Assembly: GCA_011389885.1 (NCBI GenBank)
Contig: JAABTK010000046.1
Location: forward strand, 1 to 38,166
Source of the DNA: Gammaproteobacteria bacterium
GTDB taxonomy: Bacteria > Pseudomonadota > Gammaproteobacteria > Chromatiales > Chromatiaceae
Length of the DNA stretch: 38,166 bases
Direction: 5' to 3'
The notes under the pieces: model-generated
Told to the model about the DNA's origin: nothing
Databases searched by the model: none
Seen by the model: only the letters and a program-made list of their open reading frames with translations
Position numbers and translations under genes: made by a program
Part shown: positions 19,055-28,404 of the stretch, piece by piece
How positions within the stretch are numbered: position 1 is the stretch's first letter
How the letters are laid out: each line of letters starts with the position of its first letter

Positions 19055-20503
19055 ATGCTCAGAAGAACCAAAATCGTCGCCACCCTAGGCCCCGCAACCA
19101 CCAGCCAAAAGGTGCTGGAAGAGCTGATTAGTGCGGGCGTGGACGTGGTGCGGATCAATCTCTCTCACGGCAACCACCAGGAGCACCGCGAACGGGTGGA
19201 AACCGTGCGCGACCGCGCCCGGGCCGGCGGCCGTCAGGTGGGGGTCCTGTTCGACTTGCAGGGACCCAAGATTCGTATCGGTCGCTTCAAGGACGGGTCC
19301 GTGCGGCTGGAGAACGGCGCGGACTTCATCCTCGACGGCGAATGCCCGCTGGATGCCGGCGATGCCCAGCGCGTGGGGCTCACCTTTCCCAGTTTGGTGA
19401 AGGATGTCAGCCGCGGCGACACCCTGCTCGTGGCGGACGGCGCCATCGTGTTGCGGGTGGATAAGGTGGACGGGGCCCAGGTGTATTGTCGGGTGGTGCA
19501 TGGCGGGCCGCTGTCGGATAATAAGGGCATCAACAAGCAGGGCGGCGGGCTGTCGGCCCCGGCGCTGACCGACAAGGACCGCGAGGATGTCCTATTCGCC
19601 GCCAGCCTGGAGGCGGATTACCTGGCGGTGTCCTTCGTCAGCACCGCCGACGACGTAAAAGAGGCGCGTCGGCTGCTGCGAGAGGCCGGCGGCACAGGCG
19701 GCATCGTGGCCAAGATCGAACGCGCCGAGGCGCTGGAGAATATCGAGGAAATCATCGCCGCCTCGGACGCCATCATGGTGGCCCGCGGCGACCTCGGGGT
19801 GGAAATCGGCGACGCCGAACTGCCGGCGGTGCAGAAGCAACTGATCAAAGAGGCCCGCAAGCACAACAGCGTGGTGATCACCGCCACCCAAATGATGGAA
19901 TCGATGATCGAAAACCCGATGCCCACCCGGGCCGAGGTGTTCGACGTGGCCAACGCCGTGCTCGACGGCACCGACGCGGTGATGCTGTCGGCCGAAACGG
20001 CCGCCGGCAAGCACCCGGTGCGTGTGGTGGAGACCATGGGGCGGGTCTGTCGCGAGGCCGAAAAGCAGTCCAAGGTGCGCAAGTCCCACCACCGCATCAA
20101 CACCGTGTTCGGGCGCATCGACGAGTCCATCGCCATGGCCGCCATGTACACCGGCAACCATTTGGGGGTTACGGCCATCGCGGCGCTCACCGAAACGGGC
20201 TCCACGGTGAAATGGATGTCGCGCATTAGTTCGGGTATTCCCATTTACGCCTTGACGGGCAGCGTGGCCACCCGTAGAAAGGTAACCCTGTTTCGCGGCG
20301 TCTACCCCATCAGCTTCGATGTCAAATCCAAGGACATCGCGCAGGTGAACGAAGAGGTGATCGACGAGCTGCTGCGTCGCACCGCGGTACGCAAACACGA
20401 CCTGGTGATCATCACCAAGGGTGATCGCCAGGGCGTGGAAGGTCAAACCAATATCATGAAAATCATGCGGGTGGGCGAACACGTCCTGCCGCGTGAAGAC
20501 TGA
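19055..20503 (+). CDS. pyk: Pyruvate kinase
   Basis: This 482-residue enzyme makes pyruvate and ATP from phosphoenolpyruvate and ADP. Seen are RRTKIVATLGPAT and VRINLSHGNHQEH at the N-terminus, FDLQGPKIRIGRF, the lid domain (about 70-170), the catalytic KIERAEALENIEEI (Lys in the active site), MVARGDLGVEIG and TATQMMESMIENPMPTRAEV. The C-terminal regulatory domain is complete. It resembles E. coli PykA-type enzymes in length and in the region KSHHRINTVFGRIDESIAMAA. It follows pgk by 159 bases and is 31 bases ahead of fba, which places a glycolytic kinase in the middle of Calvin-type genes, a common order in these bacteria. Confidence 0.98.
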   Translation: MLRRTKIVATLGPATTSQKVLEELISAGVDVVRINLSHGNHQEHRERVETVRDRARAGGRQVGVLFDLQGPKIRIGRFKDGSVRLENGADFILDGECPLDAGDAQRVGLTFPSLVKDVSRGDTLLVADGAIVLRVDKVDGAQVYCRVVHGGPLSDNKGINKQGGGLSAPALTDKDREDVLFAASLEADYLAVSFVSTADDVKEARRLLREAGGTGGIVAKIERAEALENIEEIIAASDAIMVARGDLGVEIGDAELPAVQKQLIKEARKHNSVVITATQMMESMIENPMPTRAEVFDVANAVLDGTDAVMLSAETAAGKHPVRVVETMGRVCREAEKQSKVRKSHHRINTVFGRIDESIAMAAMYTGNHLGVTAIAALTETGSTVKWMSRISSGIPIYALTGSVATRRKVTLFRGVYPISFDVKSKDIAQVNEEVIDELLRRTAVRKHDLVIITKGDRQGVEGQTNIMKIMRVGEHVLPRED

Positions 20504-20534
20504 TGACTACTCATAGAAAAGCAAGGAGAACAAC

Positions 20535-21599
20535 ATGCCAATGATATCCATGCGCCAGCTTCTGGATCATGCCGCCGAAAACGGCTATGGTCTGCCGGCC
20601 TTTAACGTCAACAACATGGAGCAGGTGAAGGCCATTATGGAGGCCGCCTCTGCGGTGGACGCCCCGGTGATCCTGCAGGGCTCCGCCGGCGCCCGCAAGT
20701 ACGCCGGCGAGGCCTTCCTGCGCCACCTGATCCAGGCCGCAGCCGAGGCCTATCCGAACGTGCCGGTCGCCATGCACCAGGACCACGGCACCAGCCCCGC
20801 GGTGTGCCTGCGCGCCATCCAATCGGGCTTCACCTCGGTGATGATGGACGGCTCGCTGCGGGAGGACGGCAAGACCCCCTCCAGCTACGAGTACAACGTG
20901 GAAGTGACCCGCAAGGTGGTCGATATGGCCCACTCCGGCGGCGTCTCGGTGGAGGGCGAGCTGGGCTGCCTGGGCTCGCTGGAGACCGGCGAAGCGGGTG
21001 AAGAGGACGGCATCGGCGCCGAGGGCAAGCTGGACATGGACCAGCTCCTCACCGATCCGGACGAGGCCGCGGATTTCGTGAAGAAGACCCATGTGGACGC
21101 CCTGGCCATCGCCATCGGCACCTCCCACGGGGCCTATAAGTTCACCCAGGAGCCGACCGGCAAGATCCTGCGCATCGACCGCGTGAAGGAGATCCACGAG
21201 CGCATCCCCACCGTGCATTTGGTGATGCACGGCTCCTCCTCGGTGCCGCAAGACTGGCTGAAGATGATTAACGACTTCGGCGGCGACATGGGTCAAACCT
21301 ACGGCGTGCCCGTGGAAGAGATCGTGGAAGGCATCAAGCACGGGGTGCGCAAGGTGAACATCGATACCGACCTGCGCATGGCCTCCACCGGCGCGGTGCG
21401 CAAGCACCTGGAAGAGAACAAGTCGAACTTCGACCCGCGCAAGTTCCTGGCCGAGGCCACCAAGGGCATGACCGCGATCTGCAAAAACCGCTATGAGGCC
21501 TTCGGCGCCGCCGGACAGGCGTCCAAGATTAAGGCGGTTTCACTGGAGACCATGTTCGGCCGTTATGACGCCGGCGAGCTGGACCCGAAGGTGAACTGA
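20535..21599 (+). CDS. fba: Fructose-bisphosphate aldolase, class II (CbbA-type)
   Basis: This 354-residue zinc aldolase condenses dihydroxyacetone phosphate with glyceraldehyde-3-phosphate (and with erythrose-4-phosphate in the Calvin cycle). AFNVNNMEQ, the catalytic/zinc region MHQDHG (Asp83, His84), [22 protein letters not shown] and VMHGSSSVP hold the metal and phosphate ligands. [11 protein letters not shown] is the class II C-terminal signature. The length and the insertion [23 protein letters not shown] match the CbbA-like IIB subgroup of proteobacteria. The ATG has AAGGAG upstream. It is the last gene of the carbon block and is followed by a strong terminator. Confidence 0.97.
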   Translation: MPMISMRQLLDHAAENGYGLPAFNVNNMEQVKAIMEAASAVDAPVILQGSAGARKYAGEAFLRHLIQAAAEAYPNVPVAMHQDHGTSPAVCLRAIQSGFTSVMMDGSLREDGKTPSSYEYNVEVTRKVVDMAHSGGVSVEGELGCLGSLETGEAGEEDGIGAEGKLDMDQLLTDPDEAADFVKKTHVDALAIAIGTSHGAYKFTQEPTGKILRIDRVKEIHERIPTVHLVMHGSSSVPQDWLKMINDFGGDMGQTYGVPVEEIVEGIKHGVRKVNIDTDLRMASTGAVRKHLEENKSNFDPRKFLAEATKGMTAICKNRYEAFGAAGQASKIKAVSLETMFGRYDAGELDPKVN

Positions 21600-21616
21600 T
21601 CGGTCGATCCGATCAC

Positions 21617-21644
21617 AAAAAGGGGCGCCGAGCGCCCCTTTTTT
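21617..21644 (+). terminator. Intrinsic terminator after fba
   Basis: AAAAAGGGGCGC pairs with GCGCCCCTTTTTT around a CGA loop, and the right arm runs into the U-tract. It ends the tkt-to-fba transcript 17 bases after the fba stop. The A-run before the stem also makes it partly bidirectional. Confidence 0.93.
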
Positions 21645-21815
21645 ATGCCTGCGAATTTATTCCGGGCCGGATTTGGACTATGCTGAATCCAGGATCCGAC
21701 CGAATGCGTTTTTATTCCCGGACCGGCGGCGCAGCTCGCAGCGCCCGCAGGACCAGCGAAGCGCCGAAAGACAGCGCTTAGGCTATGATGCACACTCACC
21801 CAGTGGAGACCAGCC

Positions 21816-22994
21816 GTGGCAATTCGCTTTAATGTCGTCTACCAAGGCCAACTGCGGCCCGCGGCCGATGAGGGCCGCTTTATCGAGGAATTTAGCCAGC
21901 GTTTCGGCGTCACTGCGGTGCAGGCGCGCAAGCTGATGCGCGCCGGCAAGAAGGTCACAATCAAGAAGGCCTTACCCGAATCGAAGGCGGAGCAACTGCG
22001 TTCCGAACTCGAAGCCCTGGGTATGAGGGTGGAGTTGCAGCCGGTGGAGGGCGATTTTCCCGATGCGCCCCAGGCCGCCGCCAGCGGCGAGACCTGCCCC
22101 AAGTGCGGGTCGCATCGGGTGGCCGACGATTCCTGTCTCGATTGCGGCATCATCGTCTCCCAGTTCAAGGCCCGCCAAGCCGCCGAGGCGGCGGACCCCT
22201 ATGCCGCGCCCGCCGCAGGGTTGGTGGATGCAGACACCGCCGGCGATCTGATGGAGCCGCTGAAACTCCCGGCCGGTCGCGGTTGGGCCTGGATCACCGG
22301 CGGGTTCGGCCTGTTTAAGCGCAATCCGGGGATTTGGATCCTAATTATGCTGGTGTGGTTCCTGGTTAGTATCGTGGCCGGGTTGATCCCGGCGATTGGG
22401 CCGCTGGCCATGACCCTCATCGGCCCGATCCTGATCGGCGGTCTGATGCTGGGTGCGGCGGAGCAGGACGCGGGGGGCGATCTCAAAGTGGCGCATCTGT
22501 TCGCCGGCTTCTCCAACAACGCCGGCCAGTTGGCCCTGGTGGGGGTGATCTACTTCGGCGGTTTCCTGGTCTTGGGGCTGCTGATGTTCCTGATCATCGG
22601 CGGCGGCCTCGGGATCCTGTCCGGCGGTGCGATGATGGGCGAGGCCATGGGTCCGGAGCAGGTGGAGATGGCGATGCTGGGGGCCTGGCCGATCATCCTG
22701 ATCGGGGTGTTGGTCGCCATGGGGTTGATGGTTCCCCTGGTGATGGCCTATTGGTTCGCGCCGGCCCTGGTGGTGTTGGACGACCTGTCCGCAGTGGCGG
22801 CGATGAAACTCAGCTTCATGGGCTGCTTGCGCAATATCTGGCCGTTTCTGATCTATGGCCTGGCGGCCCTCCTGCTGTTTATCCTCGCGGTGATCCCGTT
22901 CGGGCTTGGGCTGTTGGTGCTTTCGCCGACCCTGGTGGGTTCCATCTATGTGGGCTATCGGGAGATTTATTTCGGCCGCGAGGCGGGCGGTTGA
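21816..22994 (+). CDS. BPSS1780-like membrane protein with zinc ribbon
   Basis: This encodes 392 residues in three parts. The N-terminal region (about 1-78) is a small alpha/beta domain (RFIEEFSQRFGVTAVQARKLMRAGKK) of a type seen ahead of zinc ribbons in gammaproteobacteria. A CPKCG...CLDCG zinc ribbon follows (Cys94, Cys97, Cys107, Cys110). The C-terminal half (about 145-385) is a six-helix membrane domain like BPSS1780 proteins, with the motif PLVMAYWFAPALVVLDDL. The GTG start has GTGGAGA upstream. Its function is unknown. It lies 44 bases before the RDD gene in the same direction, so it may be co-transcribed with the MoxR-cluster genes. Confidence 0.8.
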   Translation: MAIRFNVVYQGQLRPAADEGRFIEEFSQRFGVTAVQARKLMRAGKKVTIKKALPESKAEQLRSELEALGMRVELQPVEGDFPDAPQAAASGETCPKCGSHRVADDSCLDCGIIVSQFKARQAAEAADPYAAPAAGLVDADTAGDLMEPLKLPAGRGWAWITGGFGLFKRNPGIWILIMLVWFLVSIVAGLIPAIGPLAMTLIGPILIGGLMLGAAEQDAGGDLKVAHLFAGFSNNAGQLALVGVIYFGGFLVLGLLMFLIIGGGLGILSGGAMMGEAMGPEQVEMAMLGAWPIILIGVLVAMGLMVPLVMAYWFAPALVVLDDLSAVAAMKLSFMGCLRNIWPFLIYGLAALLLFILAVIPFGLGLLVLSPTLVGSIYVGYREIYFGREAGG

Positions 22995-23037
22995 GGGGCC
23001 GAGGTCGATGCCTCTCCGACGGGCCGGAGGCTGAAGC

Positions 23038-23757
23038 ATGCAACGGCAGGCCGGGGCCTTGGCCGCTCAAGGCATGACCCCGCTCGACACCCTGCTGGAA
23101 CACGAGACCCCCGAAGGCATTCTGTTGGAATTGCGCCTCGCGGGGCCTGTGGTGCGGGCCTGCGCCTGGGCCATTGATGCGGTGATTCGGGGCGTGCTGT
23201 ATATCGGGCTCGGCATCCTGCTGTCCTACTTGGGCCAAATGGGGACCGCGGTGATGCTGATCCTGTTTTTCGTCATCGAATGGTTTTACCCGGTGTTCTT
23301 CGAGGTGCGCAGCGGGATGACGCCGGGCAAGCAGGTGATGGGGGTTTGGGTGATCCACGATAACGGCACCCCGGTGTCCTTGCCCTCGTCGTTGGTGCGG
23401 AACCTGCTGCGGACGGCGGACTTCTTTCCGCTGTTTTACGGCGCGGGATTGCTGACTATGCTAATGAACCGTCAGTTTAAACGCCTGGGGGATTTGGCGG
23501 CGGGCACCCTGGTGGTCTATCGCGACCCCCACGGCCAGCGGCGGGCGATGCCCGAGGCGCAGCCCGAGCCGCCGCCCCAGGGCCTGAGTTATGCGGGCCA
23601 GGAGGCGCTGCTGGACTTCGCCGAGCGCGACGCCCAATTGTCCGCCGAGCGAAAGGCCGAGCTGGCCACGCTGCTGCACCCCGTCACCGGGTGCGGCGGG
23701 GCGGCGGCGGTGGCCAAGCTGCACGGCTACGCCAATTGGCTGGCGCGGGGGCGGTAA
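23038..23757 (+). CDS. RDD-family membrane protein
   Basis: This encodes 239 residues. The RDD signature is seen as VRACAWAIDAVIRG (helix 1, Arg and Asp) and MTPGKQVMGVWVIHDNG, with LVRNLLRTADF in the second half. Three to four membrane helices lie between about 40 and 160, followed by a charged cytosolic tail of some 70 residues (LLDFAERDAQLSAERKAELATLL). An alternative start at 23074 would drop twelve residues. It is separated from the SpoIIM-like gene by three bases and belongs to the MoxR/DUF58 cluster, where RDD proteins are regular members. Some RDD proteins act in ion exchange; its task here is unknown. Confidence 0.88.
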   Translation: MQRQAGALAAQGMTPLDTLLEHETPEGILLELRLAGPVVRACAWAIDAVIRGVLYIGLGILLSYLGQMGTAVMLILFFVIEWFYPVFFEVRSGMTPGKQVMGVWVIHDNGTPVSLPSSLVRNLLRTADFFPLFYGAGLLTMLMNRQFKRLGDLAAGTLVVYRDPHGQRRAMPEAQPEPPPQGLSYAGQEALLDFAERDAQLSAERKAELATLLHPVTGCGGAAAVAKLHGYANWLARGR

Positions 23758-23760
23758 GCC

Positions 23761-24750
23761 GTGCGGCAGCAGCAATTCGAGGCCCTGCACGGGGCCGAGT
23801 GGGAGGAGATGGAGGCGCTGTTGGACGCCGCGCCCCGCGGCTCAGGTAGGCGCACCGCCAACGCCCCCGATCCAATGCGCCTGCCGCGCCTGTACCGCTT
23901 GGTGTGCGGGCATTACGCCGCGGTGCGCAGCCGGCATTACAGCCCGGCCCTGGCCGCACGCCTGCGGGCGCTGGTGTTGCGCGGCCACCGCCGGCTCTAT
24001 CGCCGCAGCGATCCCTGGCTGTGGCGCATTATCGGTTTTTTCGTCGAGGTTTTCCCGGCCACCTTGCGGCGGTATCAGCGCTATTTCTGGCTGTCGCTGC
24101 TGCTGTTTGTCGGCCCGGGTCTGTTTATGGGGTTCGGCGCTTACTTCAACCCGGATTTGATTTACTCTGTGCTGCCGGCGGAGAACGTGGCCCAAATGGA
24201 GGCGATGTACGACCCCGCCAGCCGCCAAGTCGGCCGCACCGAGGCGCGCGCCGCCGAGACCGATTTTCAAATGTTCGGGTTTTATATTAAGAATAACATC
24301 GGCATCGGCTTCCGCACCTTTGCCGGCGGCATGTTGGCGGGCCTCGGCACCTTGTTCTTTTTGGTCTTTAACGGCCTGGTGCTCGGCGGCGTGGCCGGGC
24401 ACCTGACCCGGCTGGGATACACCGAGACCTTTTGGCCCTTCGTGAGCGGCCATGGGGCCTTTGAGCTGACCGCCATCGTGATTTGCGGCGCCGCCGGCCT
24501 GGTGCTGGCGCACGCCATCGTCAATCCGGGGCAGGCTACGCGCCCGGAGGCCCTCAAGCGCGCCGCCCGGCCGGCCCTGGTGTTGGCCATGGGCGCGGCC
24601 GGCATGCTGTTGGTCGCGGCCTTTGTGGAGGCCTTTTGGTCGCCCGCGCCGCTGCCGCCGACGGTGAAGTTCGCGGTGGCCGGGGCGCTGTGGGCGCTGG
24701 TGGCGGCGTATCTGACGTGGATGGGCAGGGGACGCTTTGAAGCTGGATGA
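23761..24750 (+). CDS. SpoIIM-like (stage II sporulation M) membrane protein
   Basis: This encodes 329 residues. After a basic, Arg-rich N-terminal region (1-95: RLPRLYRLVCGHYAAVRSRHY) come about six membrane helices with the family features NNIGIGFRTFAGGMLAGLGTL and GHGAFELTAIVICGAAGL. SpoIIM homologues outside endospore formers are common, and in proteobacteria they sit in MoxR-DUF58 clusters as here. A role in membrane remodelling is inferred only. The GTG start is three bases after the RDD stop, and its end overlaps the DUF4129 gene by 14 bases, which indicates translational coupling. Confidence 0.88.
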   Translation: MRQQQFEALHGAEWEEMEALLDAAPRGSGRRTANAPDPMRLPRLYRLVCGHYAAVRSRHYSPALAARLRALVLRGHRRLYRRSDPWLWRIIGFFVEVFPATLRRYQRYFWLSLLLFVGPGLFMGFGAYFNPDLIYSVLPAENVAQMEAMYDPASRQVGRTEARAAETDFQMFGFYIKNNIGIGFRTFAGGMLAGLGTLFFLVFNGLVLGGVAGHLTRLGYTETFWPFVSGHGAFELTAIVICGAAGLVLAHAIVNPGQATRPEALKRAARPALVLAMGAAGMLLVAAFVEAFWSPAPLPPTVKFAVAGALWALVAAYLTWMGRGRFEAG

Positions 24751-26215
24751 GATCACCGTGGCGATTCGGCCGCGCAACGCCTGGGAGGGCATCGACCTCG
24801 GCTTTGCCATGGCGCGCCGCTGGTTCGGTCGGCTGTGGCTGCTGTGGATCCTGATGGCGACGCCGGCGCTGGCCGTCGGGCTGCTGTTGTTCGATTCCCC
24901 GTGGGCGCTCCTGTTGTGGATTTGGTGGCTGAAGCCGGCCTATGAGCCGGCGCTGGTATACGGGGTCAGCCGGGCGGTGTTCGGCGAGACGCCTGCGGTG
25001 CGGGCCGTGCTGCCCCACTGGCGGCGATTCTTCAACCTCCAGACCCTGGCCAACCTGACCTACCGGCGGCTCGCCCCCAGCCGTTCCTTCTATATGCCGG
25101 TGCAGGTGCTGGAGGGGCTCAAGGGTCGGGCCCGCGCCGAGCGCATTCGGGTGCTGGGGCGCGGCCAGCAGGCCGGCGGTTGGCTTACCCTAACCGCCAT
25201 GCATTTCGAATGGGTGCTGCAATTCGGCTTTGTGGTGCTGGTGGTGCTGTTGGTGCCGGAGGAGTTGCAGTGGGCCGAGGCGCTGTTCGCCGGTTCCGAC
25301 GCCCTCGGCGAATGGCTGTGGGCGCTGTCGGTGGCGGCGGCGGCATCGGTGATCGCCCCCTTCTATGTGGCGGGCGGCTTCGCCCTCTACCTGTCGCGGC
25401 GCATCGACCTAGAGGCCTGGGATCTGGAGCTGAATTTCCGCCGCCTGGCGGCCGGCTTCCCGCCGCGGGGCGCGCTCGGGCGGGCGGCGCTCGCGGCGGG
25501 TTTTACGCTGGCCCTGGGGGCCGGGTTTCCGCCGCCGGGTCTGGCCGCCGCCTCGCCCCAGCAGGCCGATGCGCTGATCCAAGAGGTGCTGGCGGACGAG
25601 GCCTTCGGCGCCCCGCAGGAGGTCGGGTACTGGCGCTACACGGGAGACGGGATCGAATGGGGGGGCGACGGCCCCTGGTGGCCGGACTGGATGGGCGGTT
25701 TGATTGAGTTCCTGGGCGCCTTGCCCGAGGTCGCTCGGCTGCTGCTCTGGGTCGCGGCCGGGGTGGTGTTGGCGCTGCTCGCGGCCTGGCTGCTGCGCAA
25801 TCGGGAACGCCTGTTCCGCGGCCGGCGGCGCGCCGCCGTAGGCGCGGGCGAGGCCCCGGCGGAGCTGTTCGGGCTCGACCTGCGCCAGGAGCGCCTGCCG
25901 GACGATCCGGCCGCCGAGGCCCTGCGCCTGATCGCGGCCGGCGACCCCAGGGCCGCGCTGAGCCTGCTGTATCGCGGGGCCTTGGTGCGCCTGATCTTCG
26001 ACCACGGCCTGGAGATCCCCCGTAGCGCCACCGAAGGCGAATGCATGCAGCGGGTGGAGCAGCGTTGCAGCGCCGAGTTGAGCGCCTTTTTCACCGAGCT
26101 GACCCGCCACTGGCGCAGCCTCGCCTACGCCCATCGGATGCCGCAGCGGGTGCGCCTGCAACGCCTGGCCGAGGCCTGGGGCGAGCGCTTCGGGAGGCGC
26201 CATGAGCCGGCGTAG
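24737..26215 (+). CDS. DUF4129-domain membrane protein
   Basis: This encodes 492 residues. The N-terminal part (1-235) has several membrane helices. A possible periplasmic stretch follows (about 265-325, QADALIQEVLADEAFGAPQE and WRYTGDG), then a membrane helix (about 332-352). The C-terminal cytosolic DUF4129 domain (about 365-492) carries EALRLIAAGDPRAALSLLYRGALVRL and the terminal HRMPQRVRLQ. The start is a TTG inside the end of the SpoIIM gene, and the end overlaps DUF4350 by 14 bases. DUF4129 is often attached to transglutaminase-like proteins in related clusters; no transglutaminase is seen here. Its function is unknown. Confidence 0.85.
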   Translation: MKLDEITVAIRPRNAWEGIDLGFAMARRWFGRLWLLWILMATPALAVGLLLFDSPWALLLWIWWLKPAYEPALVYGVSRAVFGETPAVRAVLPHWRRFFNLQTLANLTYRRLAPSRSFYMPVQVLEGLKGRARAERIRVLGRGQQAGGWLTLTAMHFEWVLQFGFVVLVVLLVPEELQWAEALFAGSDALGEWLWALSVAAAASVIAPFYVAGGFALYLSRRIDLEAWDLELNFRRLAAGFPPRGALGRAALAAGFTLALGAGFPPPGLAAASPQQADALIQEVLADEAFGAPQEVGYWRYTGDGIEWGGDGPWWPDWMGGLIEFLGALPEVARLLLWVAAGVVLALLAAWLLRNRERLFRGRRRAAVGAGEAPAELFGLDLRQERLPDDPAAEALRLIAAGDPRAALSLLYRGALVRLIFDHGLEIPRSATEGECMQRVEQRCSAELSAFFTELTRHWRSLAYAHRMPQRVRLQRLAEAWGERFGRRHEPA

Positions 26216-27365
26216 TGGCTGGATCCTGGGCGGGGTTTGCGTGCTGTTGGCGGGCTGGCTCGGGCTGTGGTTGACCCAGAACTTCGAGCGTTCGGTGCAG
26301 CGGGTGAGCGGCGAGCCCTCCGCCGAGGCCCGGCGCAACCCCTACCTGGCCGCCGAGCGCTTTCTGCGCCGCTTGGGCCTGGAGGTCGCGAGCCAGGGCT
26401 CTCGGGAATGGCTGCAAACGCCGCCCGAACAGCCCGGCCTGCTGTTGGTGCGGGACTTGGGCTGGGACCTGACCGCGGCCCAAGTGGACGCGCTGGAGAC
26501 CTGGATGCAAGGCGGCGGTCACTTGGTGGTCACGCCCCCTGGGGGCGCCTGGGGGGCGGAGGCCGAGCCCAATCCGCTGCTGGAGCGATTCGGCGTGAGG
26601 CTGGAGGCGCCGCAGGGCGATGACGCCGCGGGGGCGCGGCCCCCGGCGGGCGGCCTGTATCGGATCGACGGCCTGGCCCCGGGGCCGGTGGAGGTCTGGC
26701 TGGGCGACGGCCCGGTGCTGTTCGACCCCGCCGAAAAGGCGCAGTGGCGGGCGGCGCCGGCCGGCGCCGGGTTCCGTTGGCTGCGCTTCCGGCAGGGGCG
26801 GGGCGGCCTGACGGTGCTCACCGATCAGGACTGGCTGCGCAATCAAGAGATCGGCGATCACGACCACGCCTTCCTGCTGGCCGAACTGGCGGCGGGCGCC
26901 GAGCGGGCCTGGTTGCTGTATCGGCCGGCCGCCCCGCCGCTCACCCGCCTGCTGTGGCAGTGGGCCCCGGAGCTGGTGCTTAGCGTACTGTTGCTGATCC
27001 CGCTTTGGCTGTGGTTTCTCACCCAGCGCAGCGGCCCGCTGATCCACCGCGGCGACCCGCCGCGGCGCAATCTGTTGGAAAACCTAGAGGCGGGCGCGCG
27101 TTATACCTGGCGCCAGGATCGCGGCCGGTCCCTGGTGCAGGCGAGCCAAAGGCGCATCGAACAGCAATGGCGGCGGCGCCATGCGTCGTTGGAGCGCAAA
27201 ACGCCCGCCGAGCGCAGCCAGTGGATCGCCCGCCTGTTAGACATCGAGCCCCGGGCCGTGCATCGGGCGCTCTACGAACCGGTGCGCAACGAGCAGGAAT
27301 TCATTCGCGTCACCGCCGCGCTGCGGCGACTCAGCCGCGGCCTGCGGGAGGCGCGACGGGGCTAA
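26202..27365 (+). CDS. DUF4350-domain protein
   Basis: This encodes 387 residues. A membrane anchor (about 7-26) precedes a mostly extracytoplasmic domain with NPYLAAERFLRRLGLEV (46-62) and ALETWMQGGGHLVVTPPGG, as in DUF4350 (a GATase-like fold). A second helix (about 252-269, LVLSVLLLIPLWLWFL) leads to a basic cytosolic tail (RWRRRHASLERKTPAER-like). It is co-translated with the DUF4129 gene by overlap, and only 58 bases separate it from moxR. A partner role in a MoxR-driven envelope process is inferred from the constant gene order. Confidence 0.87.
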   Translation: MSRRSGWILGGVCVLLAGWLGLWLTQNFERSVQRVSGEPSAEARRNPYLAAERFLRRLGLEVASQGSREWLQTPPEQPGLLLVRDLGWDLTAAQVDALETWMQGGGHLVVTPPGGAWGAEAEPNPLLERFGVRLEAPQGDDAAGARPPAGGLYRIDGLAPGPVEVWLGDGPVLFDPAEKAQWRAAPAGAGFRWLRFRQGRGGLTVLTDQDWLRNQEIGDHDHAFLLAELAAGAERAWLLYRPAAPPLTRLLWQWAPELVLSVLLLIPLWLWFLTQRSGPLIHRGDPPRRNLLENLEAGARYTWRQDRGRSLVQASQRRIEQQWRRRHASLERKTPAERSQWIARLLDIEPRAVHRALYEPVRNEQEFIRVTAALRRLSRGLREARRG

Positions 27366-27423
27366 GGCATCGGCGCAGGCCGAATTTTCCACAACGACGA
27401 GCATTTAAAATAACGGAGCAGGC

Positions 27424-28404
27424 ATGGCCCAACAACAATCGATGACCCTGCCGGAAGACGCCCAGGCCCAGGTGCAGGCCCTGGAGCGGGAGATCCAAAA
27501 GGCGGTGGTCGGACAACGGCAGGTGATCCGCGAGGTGGTGGTGGCGCTGCTGGCGGCCGGGCATGTGCTGCTCGAAGGCGTCCCCGGCCTGGGCAAGACA
27601 CTCATGGCGCGCAGCCTGGCGGCGGCGGTGGGCGGGCGCTTTAACCGCGTGCAGTTCACCCCCGACCTAATGCCCAGCGACATCAGCGGGCATGCCATGT
27701 TCGACATGAAGTCCCAGGCCTTTCGCGTGCGCCGCGGCCCGGTGTTCTGTAATTTCCTGCTGGCCGACGAGGTGAACCGCGCACCCGCCAAGACCCAATC
27801 GGCGCTGCTTGAATCCATGCAGGAGCAGCAGGTCACTATTGAGGGCGTATCCTACGACCTGGAGCAGCCCTTTATGGTAATGGCCACCCAAAACCCCATC
27901 GAACAGGAAGGCACCTACCCCTTGCCCGAGGCCCAGCTCGACCGCTTCCTGCTCAAGGTCTTTATCGACTACCCAAGCCTTCAGGAAGAAGAGGCCATGG
28001 TGCGCCAGATTACCGGCAACCGTATCGGCGACCGCCTCGACACCACCGCCATCGCCACCGTATTGAAGCCCGAGGCCATCGTGGCCCTGCAACAGCGCAC
28101 CGCCCGCCTGCGAGTGGACGAGCAAATCGTGAATTATGGCGTGCGCATGGTGCGCGCGGTACGGGAATGGAACGGGGTGGACGTGGGCGCCGGGCCGCGC
28201 GGCAGCCTGGCCCTAATTCGGGCCGCCCGCGGTCACGCCATGCTGCAAGGCAATGCCTTCGTGACCCCGGACGACCTCAAAAACATGGCCCCGGCGGTGC
28301 TGCGGCACCGGATCAAGCTCACCGCGGACCTCGAAATCGAGGGCTACCACCCGGACGAGGTGCTGGCCGACATCCTACGGGAAGTGGATGCGCCGCGGGT
28401 ATGA
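27424..28404 (+). CDS. MoxR-family AAA+ ATPase
   Basis: This encodes a 326-residue cytosolic chaperone-like ATPase. Walker A GVPGLGKT is at 52-59 and Walker B LLADEVNR at 112-119, followed by the sensor 1 segment MATQNPIEQEGTYPLPEAQLDRF. The C-terminal lid has GASPRGSL-like GAGPRGSLALIRAARGHA (sensor 2 Arg). MoxR proteins usually work with vWA-domain partners to assemble or insert cofactors in larger complexes. The DUF58 gene, whose start overlaps this stop (ATGA), is such a partner. The ATG has GGAG upstream. Confidence 0.95.
   Translation: MAQQQSMTLPEDAQAQVQALEREIQKAVVGQRQVIREVVVALLAAGHVLLEGVPGLGKTLMARSLAAAVGGRFNRVQFTPDLMPSDISGHAMFDMKSQAFRVRRGPVFCNFLLADEVNRAPAKTQSALLESMQEQQVTIEGVSYDLEQPFMVMATQNPIEQEGTYPLPEAQLDRFLLKVFIDYPSLQEEEAMVRQITGNRIGDRLDTTAIATVLKPEAIVALQQRTARLRVDEQIVNYGVRMVRAVREWNGVDVGAGPRGSLALIRAARGHAMLQGNAFVTPDDLKNMAPAVLRHRIKLTADLEIEGYHPDEVLADILREVDAPRV

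Noticed and set aside
28167-28400. Longer start for the DUF58 protein
   Set aside because: This part lies wholly inside moxR in another frame; the ATG at 28401 overlaps the moxR stop as expected for coupled genes.
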